A DNA stretch of 28,345 nt from CAZAMP01 sp964486455 (lineage in GTDB: Bacteria > Eisenbacteria > RBG-16-71-46 > CAZAMP01), in the NCBI GenBank assembly GCA_964486455.1, contig CAZAMP010000052.1, positions 1-28,345 of the forward strand, read 5' to 3'. The notes under the pieces are model-generated. The model ran no database searches, had not been told where the DNA came from, and worked only from the letters and a program-made list of their open reading frames with translations. Position 1 is the stretch's first letter; every line of letters starts with the position of its first letter. Below are positions 23,185 through 28,345 of the stretch, one piece after another. The position numbers were made by a program, and so were the translations under genes.

Positions 23185-25191
23185 CTACCGCATCAGCACC
23201 ATGCTCTTTTCCTGGACCCCATCGGGTCCAACCAGGCGATAGAAGTAGATTCCGCTGGCGACCGGAGCGCCGAGGTCTGTGGTGCCGTCCCACGCAGCGA
23301 CATGCTCGCCCCCGGGCAGCTCACCCCGGATGAGCGTGCGCACCATGCGTCCGGTCACGTCGAAGACCCGCAGCGCCACCGTGGCGTCTCGCGAGAGGCC
23401 GAAGCGGATGCTCGTCCGCGGGTTGAACGGGTTGGGAGCGTTTTGCGCGAGAAACGCCGGATGGCGGTCGACGCCGGGAACACCCGAGGGCACCTCGCGA
23501 AAGTCGGCCAGCACCCAGTCGTTGGGATCCATCTCGAGCGAGATGGGCTCATCCTGGACCACGAGCTCGAACACCTGTGTCTGAAGAGAATCCCAGATCA
23601 CGAACTCCTCGGTTGATAGATCCCCCGCCGTCACGACGACATCGATCGGCATCGTGTAGGTCGGGTAGGAGAGCGATTGCACCTGATCGACCGTGAGGGT
23701 GATGGTATAGGGGCCGGTGCCGTCGTACTCCCAGACGTACTCGTAGTCGGGGCGCCCCTCGAAGTAGAGCCATTGGTCAAAGAACCAGTTCAGCGTGTCA
23801 CCATAGGCGGTCTCCGCGGCGCCAACGAAGTCATCGGTCACGACGTTGGAGTATTCGAACGCGTCACGATAATCGAGCAGGAGCTGGAAGAAGTCCTCGT
23901 CACCGAGAACGTGTCGAAGCATGTGAACGAGCCAGGCCGCCTTGTCGTAGACGATCGCGTGCCAGACATAGGGCGGATCGAAAATCGTTCCGCTGTAGGG
24001 CCCGTTGTCCATGTTGTTCATGTAGCTCCGGAAGACCGCTGATCCCAATGTGGCTTCTTTCCAGAGCGCTTCGGAGTACGACGCGAACCCCTCGCTCAAC
24101 CAGACGTGTTCCCAGCTCTCCACCGTCATGCAGTCCCCGTACCACATGTGACCCAGCTCGTGGACCACGATCCAGTCGTACGCGTGACCGCCGTTGACGA
24201 GATTGTACGGATAGGCAACCATCGTCTGCTCCTCGACGGCGGGGCCGGGAGCGGTGGTGAACATGCCGTACTTCTCGTCAGTGAATGGGTACGTTCCGAA
24301 TATCGTGTCCAGGACGGCGAGTCCCTCGGTCGTGACGTCCCAGCTGACCAACGCCTGCGTATATCGCTCCGGATAGACGAAGTGCTGGATGTCCACCGAA
24401 TCGGTGGCACCTTCCCAGGTCTCCTCGATCGTCACGTAGTTCGTCGCGCCCACCGTGATCAGATAAGGAGCGACCTCGTAGTTGTGCTCCCAGCTGAACG
24501 TTCGCGTTCCGTCGAGGTTGTCGACGTTGCTGGCAAGCAAGCCGTTCGAGCAGGCCATCATCGTGTCCGGTACCGTGATCGCGCACGAAAAGGTGCTCTT
24601 GTCGTACACCTGATCCTTGCACGGTCGCCAGTAGTGGCTGATCGGGATCACGGTCTGGCCGGCATTGGAGTACGGCGTGCTGATCGTGTAGACGCTGGGA
24701 ACCGGGGGATTCCCGTGGGTGCGGAATCGCATCGACTTGTTCCCGACTTCCTGCGGCTGCCCGGAATAGGGAACGGCGATCACGATCTGCGTCCCGGAAT
24801 CCGGCGGGGCGCCGGGTGAGATGAGAATCTGATCCGCGGTGCGTGTGTAGCTCACCGATACGTCATCGATCGTGATATCGCCCGTCCACAGAACGGTATC
24901 GAGATCGACCGGGATCTCCGTCAGACCCGGTTCGGTGATCGTCACCGTGAGCGTGCCGACCGCGTTGATGGTGTCGGCGGTGAAGTCGACGAACATCTCG
25001 AGATCGATGTGATCGACGTCGTAACCGTAGGCGGCGTCCCGCGGCCAGTCCCTGAGGAAATCGCTCGGAAGGACCGAGCCCATTCCGTGTTCCGATCTCC
25101 ACAGATAGCTGCGATCAACCGGTGTGTCGTGGTCGGCTGATATGGGCGCGACCGTTGTCGCAAGTACGGTTAACAGAAGAAACCAACGCAT
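23185..25191 (-). CDS. Secreted M1-family (aminopeptidase N-like) zinc metallopeptidase with sorting module
   Basis: A 668-residue exported metalloprotease. The signal peptide is MRWFLLLTVLATTVAPISA, with AAGGGG upstream of the ATG in the 21-base gap after the preceding gene. The N-terminal ~200 residues are the M1 beta-saddle domain (YDVDHIDLEMFVDF start). The zinc site is intact: HELGH (His344, Glu345, His348) and WLSEGFASY (Glu367), the HExxH-x18-E spacing of M1. In the exopeptidase motif position it has VEEQTM where GAMEN is common, which keeps the glutamate that fits an aminopeptidase. The usual large C-terminal helical domain is short, and residues ~584-668 are the NPFNPRTSI sorting module, so this is a short surface-located form. 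It is co-transcribed behind the M36-like peptidase. Confidence 0.92.
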   Translation of the reverse strand: MRWFLLLTVLATTVAPISADHDTPVDRSYLWRSEHGMGSVLPSDFLRDWPRDAAYGYDVDHIDLEMFVDFTADTINAVGTLTVTITEPGLTEIPVDLDTVLWTGDITIDDVSVSYTRTADQILISPGAPPDSGTQIVIAVPYSGQPQEVGNKSMRFRTHGNPPVPSVYTISTPYSNAGQTVIPISHYWRPCKDQVYDKSTFSCAITVPDTMMACSNGLLASNVDNLDGTRTFSWEHNYEVAPYLITVGATNYVTIEETWEGATDSVDIQHFVYPERYTQALVSWDVTTEGLAVLDTIFGTYPFTDEKYGMFTTAPGPAVEEQTMVAYPYNLVNGGHAYDWIVVHELGHMWYGDCMTVESWEHVWLSEGFASYSEALWKEATLGSAVFRSYMNNMDNGPYSGTIFDPPYVWHAIVYDKAAWLVHMLRHVLGDEDFFQLLLDYRDAFEYSNVVTDDFVGAAETAYGDTLNWFFDQWLYFEGRPDYEYVWEYDGTGPYTITLTVDQVQSLSYPTYTMPIDVVVTAGDLSTEEFVIWDSLQTQVFELVVQDEPISLEMDPNDWVLADFREVPSGVPGVDRHPAFLAQNAPNPFNPRTSIRFGLSRDATVALRVFDVTGRMVRTLIRGELPGGEHVAAWDGTTDLGAPVASGIYFYRLVGPDGVQEKSMVLMR

Positions 25192-25212
25192 TTCGTTTCC
25201 CCTTTGCGTGTG

Positions 25213-28137
25213 CTACCTAAGCACAGTCAGCTTTTCGACGAACGAATGCGCGCCGACAGTCAGCTTGGCAAAGTAGACGCCCGCGCCGACGGGCGCTCCG
25301 CCGGCGGACAGTCCATCCCATCTGAGCGCATACCGTCCGGCCGATTGGCGCGTGTTGACAAGGCCACGCACGTGACGGCCGGATACGTCATAGACATCGA
25401 GGCGAACGGTGGCGTCATTCGATAGCGCGTACCGAATGCTCGTCGCCGTGGCCAACGGGTTCGGAGCGATCGGACCGAGTTGCGTCACGATCGGGAGCCC
25501 GCCCAGAACAGGTTCGACCTCGACGATCCCACCCCCGAGGTCTGAGGCGATGATGAAGTCGTCCACGCCGGCCTCGACCACATTGGTGAACGACGGCCCG
25601 TCGGTGGCTCGGAAAGCAAACTCGATGACTCCGATGTCTTCACCAAAGAGAGCTCGCACGTCGAACGTCATGGGGATCCAGGACGTGTTGCTTTCGGTCG
25701 TGTTCTCCAGGTCGATCCAAGGTCCTCCGTCGTTTCGAACCTGGACGACCCAGTACTCCTCCTCGTACCCGAATACCGCATCGTCCGTGTACCAGCGGTA
25801 GTAGTTGACAAACGTGTAGCTGGCGCCGGACAGGTTGAACGGAGGGCTGAGAAGCGTCGTCGTGCCGCCATCAACGTTGTCCGAGAAGATGGTCCCGCCC
25901 TCGGGGCCTTGGCCGGTGATGAAGCACATGACGCCGGGGGCCGCCGTGTGGTCGTCTTCAGGCTGTACCGGGTCAGGGCCGTGCCAAGTACCGTTCGGAT
26001 CGACACGTTCCCAGAATCCTTCCGTCGCATCGTCACCCGGCGCGCCCACCGTCCAACCGATGTCCGTCTCGAAGTCATCCCCGAAGGACGGATCGACATA
26101 GACCGTGTGGATGTTCGGCGGCGCGCTGTCCGGATGTGTCGCGCGGTTACCGAGAATGTCCTCCGCGACCAGGAAGTACTGAACGACCGAGCCGGCGGTC
26201 TGGGCCGGCATCTCACCCGAGTAGAGGCTGTCCACGTCGCTTCCAGTCAGAGGGGTGTCCACGAACGGTCCGCTGTTGACGGAGTAGCGGGCGAGCAGCG
26301 AATCGGGATCCAGATCGGTTAGCGTTGAATAGATCGTGGCCGTCAACGGGATCGGAATGTCCGCTTCCATGATAGCCGCCGCGGGCTCGTGCTCGATGAC
26401 AACGCCCATGAACGGGCAGGGGAAACAGTGGTTGTCTGCCGCGGTGCACAACGCGTTCCAGTGCGGGGTGCCGTCGCCGACATTGCCGTTGTCATCATCA
26501 GCGACGAACGTCCAGAAGACCTGATCCTCCAGACGCTGTGGCAGGCCGAGCTTCCGACCGAAGTGCCAGTTGTTACGCATGACGTCAAGGGCTTCGGTCT
26601 CGCCGATCTCGCCGATGAGCAGCTGGAGGGAATCCCAGATGAACCCGGATATCAGCTGCCCGTTGTGATGCCCGCTTGCATTCATGTCCTCCGGCCAGCA
26701 TAGGGTGTTGTCGGCGTTACGGATGCCGACACCGCAATCCCAATTGAAGCCGTTTCCGATGATCGAGTTGTTGAGGATCATGATCGAGATGATGTCGGAG
26801 TTGCCCTCGTGGATATTGCTGTTCGGACCGTAGCTACCACCTTCCGAGTAGATATACTGCGTGACGCCGTGGCCGTACTCGTGATAGATGACGTCGCTGA
26901 TCCGGCCCGTGTTGGCGCAGTCCCCGGCTCTGAAAAAGTTGATGCCGTAGCCGTCCCAGTACGCGTTGCACTCTTGGTTGATACCCACCGAACACGGCAT
27001 GGAGTAGTTCATGATCGTGAACGACGGGTCGAGCGTGACTATGAAATCGTGGACCAGGTTAGCGTGATAGAAGCAGTCCCGTTCGTCCCAGCGCGATGAC
27101 AGCGAGTCCCAGTAGGCCGTCACCGGCGTGCCAGGGACTACGACGAGCTCGAGCTGAGCATCCTCGCCCTGCTGCCAGTCGACGTTCACGTTGAGGAACG
27201 GCCCTTCGAAGCGGCCGACGAGCGTGACGGGATCCACACCGGCCGGGATGTTGAAGCTTCCATCCGCCGCGGTGGTGTCCGCCTCGCCCGTCTCCTCGAG
27301 GTAGACCCGCATGTGGGCGAGCGTGTAGTCGACCGGGTCCGCGCAGTAGTCGGGGTCTTCGACGATCGCCGACACCTCACCGGCCACATCGAGGTTACGG
27401 ACCTCGTTGTATCGCCAACGAACCGTGGCGTCGTGCGCGTCGACGAATGAGATCCAACGGCCGACGGGATCGGTCGTGTTGTGGGCGACCTCCCAGACCA
27501 GGTGATAGGTGACGTCGGAGCCGTCGTGGACCGGGAGCACCCGCATTTCGGCGTCGTGCCGGGGCGCGTCGGTCGTCGGCACGCCCAAATCCGTGCTGGC
27601 GATCTGTCGCGCCTGCGCCAGTGAAAGCGTCGGCGACGTGCTCACGTCGATATCGGGATAGTAGTCCGATCCGATAACGAAAATCTTGCCGTCGTCCGTC
27701 ATGCAGACGTCCGCGCGTCCACCGATGACGAGCAGGCCTTCGTGCACCTGACGGAAGTTCACCGCCCACTTTCCGGGCGCCCAGGGCACGCCGCCCACCA
27801 CGAGGTTGTTTCGGTCGACGCGGAACACGTCCGGATGCGTCGCGATGAAGTCGAGCGCAAGCCGAACGGCGTCGTCCGACGTGAGGACGGCAGTTCCGGA
27901 TTCGGATCCGGAACCATAGGCCAGGTGAATTGTTCCGGTCGCGCCGTTCAGCGACTGCGCGCGCCACGGCGATCCCAGCTTCGCGCTGAGTGCGGTCAAC
28001 GCACGCGTCGCGCCGGCCTCTTGTTCGAGTGACGGGTCGATCGGATTCTGTGGTCGTTCGATCTCGACAGGGGTGGCCCAGGACCCGGCCACAAGCGTGA
28101 CGATGAGCAAAGAGAAGACTGCGGCGATGCGAATCAT
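25213..28137 (-). CDS. Secreted M36/fungalysin-like zinc metallopeptidase with sorting module
   Basis: A 974-residue exported metalloprotease. ATG 28137 has AGGGGG seven bases upstream and starts the signal peptide MIRIAAVFSLLIVTLVAGSWA; the frame's upstream extension to 28170 lacks a ribosome site. The prodomain (~45-260) resembles the fungalysin/thermolysin propeptide with PepSY-like parts (AVRLALDFIATHPDVFRVD, WAVNFRQVHEGLLVIGG). The catalytic zinc motif is HEYGHGVT (His419, Glu420, His423) with the third ligand in EGNSD (Glu444), matching M36 enzymes. Downstream is a beta-sandwich region resembling MAM/jelly-roll binding domains (DDFETDIGWTVG to VDDFII, ~680-870) and then a sorting module (~889-974) with NPLATATSI. 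It is the first gene of a two-gene operon: its stop is 21 bases from the M1 start. Confidence 0.9.
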   Translation of the reverse strand: MIRIAAVFSLLIVTLVAGSWATPVEIERPQNPIDPSLEQEAGATRALTALSAKLGSPWRAQSLNGATGTIHLAYGSGSESGTAVLTSDDAVRLALDFIATHPDVFRVDRNNLVVGGVPWAPGKWAVNFRQVHEGLLVIGGRADVCMTDDGKIFVIGSDYYPDIDVSTSPTLSLAQARQIASTDLGVPTTDAPRHDAEMRVLPVHDGSDVTYHLVWEVAHNTTDPVGRWISFVDAHDATVRWRYNEVRNLDVAGEVSAIVEDPDYCADPVDYTLAHMRVYLEETGEADTTAADGSFNIPAGVDPVTLVGRFEGPFLNVNVDWQQGEDAQLELVVVPGTPVTAYWDSLSSRWDERDCFYHANLVHDFIVTLDPSFTIMNYSMPCSVGINQECNAYWDGYGINFFRAGDCANTGRISDVIYHEYGHGVTQYIYSEGGSYGPNSNIHEGNSDIISIMILNNSIIGNGFNWDCGVGIRNADNTLCWPEDMNASGHHNGQLISGFIWDSLQLLIGEIGETEALDVMRNNWHFGRKLGLPQRLEDQVFWTFVADDDNGNVGDGTPHWNALCTAADNHCFPCPFMGVVIEHEPAAAIMEADIPIPLTATIYSTLTDLDPDSLLARYSVNSGPFVDTPLTGSDVDSLYSGEMPAQTAGSVVQYFLVAEDILGNRATHPDSAPPNIHTVYVDPSFGDDFETDIGWTVGAPGDDATEGFWERVDPNGTWHGPDPVQPEDDHTAAPGVMCFITGQGPEGGTIFSDNVDGGTTTLLSPPFNLSGASYTFVNYYRWYTDDAVFGYEEEYWVVQVRNDGGPWIDLENTTESNTSWIPMTFDVRALFGEDIGVIEFAFRATDGPSFTNVVEAGVDDFIIASDLGGGIVEVEPVLGGLPIVTQLGPIAPNPLATATSIRYALSNDATVRLDVYDVSGRHVRGLVNTRQSAGRYALRWDGLSAGGAPVGAGVYFAKLTVGAHSFVEKLTVLR

Positions 28138-28237
28138 CCAATTCCCCCTGAGTCGACGGGTTGCCCACAAAGTTGCATATGCGTGTTGTGCGTCTGGGAG
28201 CCCTAGAAAAGAGTTCTAAACTGAAAGAACACATACA

Positions 28238-28266
28238 ATTATACCATGTGTCGCTGGAATTGGCCA
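28238..28266 (-). promoter_or_regulatory. Sigma70-type promoter of the peptidase operon
   Basis: On the minus strand a perfect TATAAT (28238-28243) is preceded by a 17-base spacer and TGGCCA (28261-28266, four of six to the -35 consensus). It lies about 100 bases upstream of the M36-like start codon and points into the operon. The surrounding DNA is the most A/T-rich part of this end of the window. Confidence 0.6.
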
Positions 28267-28269
28267 TGC

Positions 28270-28285
28270 TGGCTGACTTCAGCCA
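28270..28285. promoter_or_regulatory. Palindrome next to the -35, possible operator
   Basis: TGGCTGA-CT-TCAGCCA is a perfect 7+7 inverted repeat immediately upstream of the -35 hexamer of the operon promoter. AATTGGC at the promoter edge and GCCAATT just beyond form a second, wider inverted pair. Such symmetry next to a promoter fits an activator or repressor site; no regulator can be assigned. Confidence 0.45.
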
Positions 28286-28345
28286 ATTTGAGGGGTGGCG
28301 GAGCGACTGTGGGTACGCTTTACTGAATATGATAGGATTTCGTTG

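Noticed and set aside
28266..28345. A plus-strand gene starting with ATG at 28266 and leaving the window
   Set aside because: Only 26 open codons, no ribosome site, and it overlaps the promoter and palindrome of the peptidase operon; not supportable from this window.

Overview
The window is GC-rich bacterial DNA. Most coding stretches look about 60-70% G+C by eye, and the first 3.7 kb looks lower. Seven of the twelve genes encode large secreted proteins that end in the same ~80-residue module: an NPFNP-type motif, an IYDxxGRxVRxL strand, a WDGR(...)SGVYF strand and a short hydrophobic end with R or K last. Modules of this FlgD-like/type IX-like sorting class, carried by gingipain-like, CotH, FG-GAP and beta-helix proteins, are typical of uncultured FCB-group lineages (Eisenbacteria, Krumholzibacteria, Latescibacteria, Zixibacteria and relatives). 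I infer such an organism but cannot name the phylum.

Layout. 1-1081: no convincing gene; it holds a ~176-bp element whose 3' end looks like a tRNA T-arm plus acceptor plus CCA, and two hairpins. 1082-3427 (+): gingipain-like C25 peptidase. 3428-3692: a second copy of the tRNA-like element, so the peptidase gene sits between direct repeats. 3693-7190 (-): CotH/lamin-tail surface protein. 7191-7899: non-coding, with a candidate structured RNA on the minus strand ending in a strong terminator. 7900-9441 (+): HDOD protein with a degenerate GGDEF domain. 9721-12358 (+): two-gene operon for the saccharopine route of lysine breakdown, with a long hairpin in its leader. 12571-18975 (+): three secreted proteins in a row (esterase-like, FG-GAP propeller, beta-helix). 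19160-22519 (+): MalT-like/SARP-like ATPase regulator. 22516-23023 (-): a small conserved-looking protein and a frameshifted small lipoprotein. 23185-28137 (-): operon of two secreted zinc peptidases (M36-like and M1-like).

How they fit together. The secreted set (three peptidases, an esterase and adhesion or scaffold proteins) suggests breakdown of external protein or other polymers at the cell surface, all using one export and anchoring route. The saccharopine genes could feed lysine released from protein into glutamate and aminoadipate semialdehyde. The large SARP/LAL-type regulator and the HDOD protein are the only regulators seen. No export machinery is encoded here.

Most notable: (i) the tRNA-like direct repeats, which carry one compensatory base-pair change between copies; (ii) an in-frame TGA in the beta-helix gene followed at SECIS-like distance by an 8-bp hairpin with a GUC loop; (iii) the unassigned minus-strand RNA candidate at about 7367-7680.
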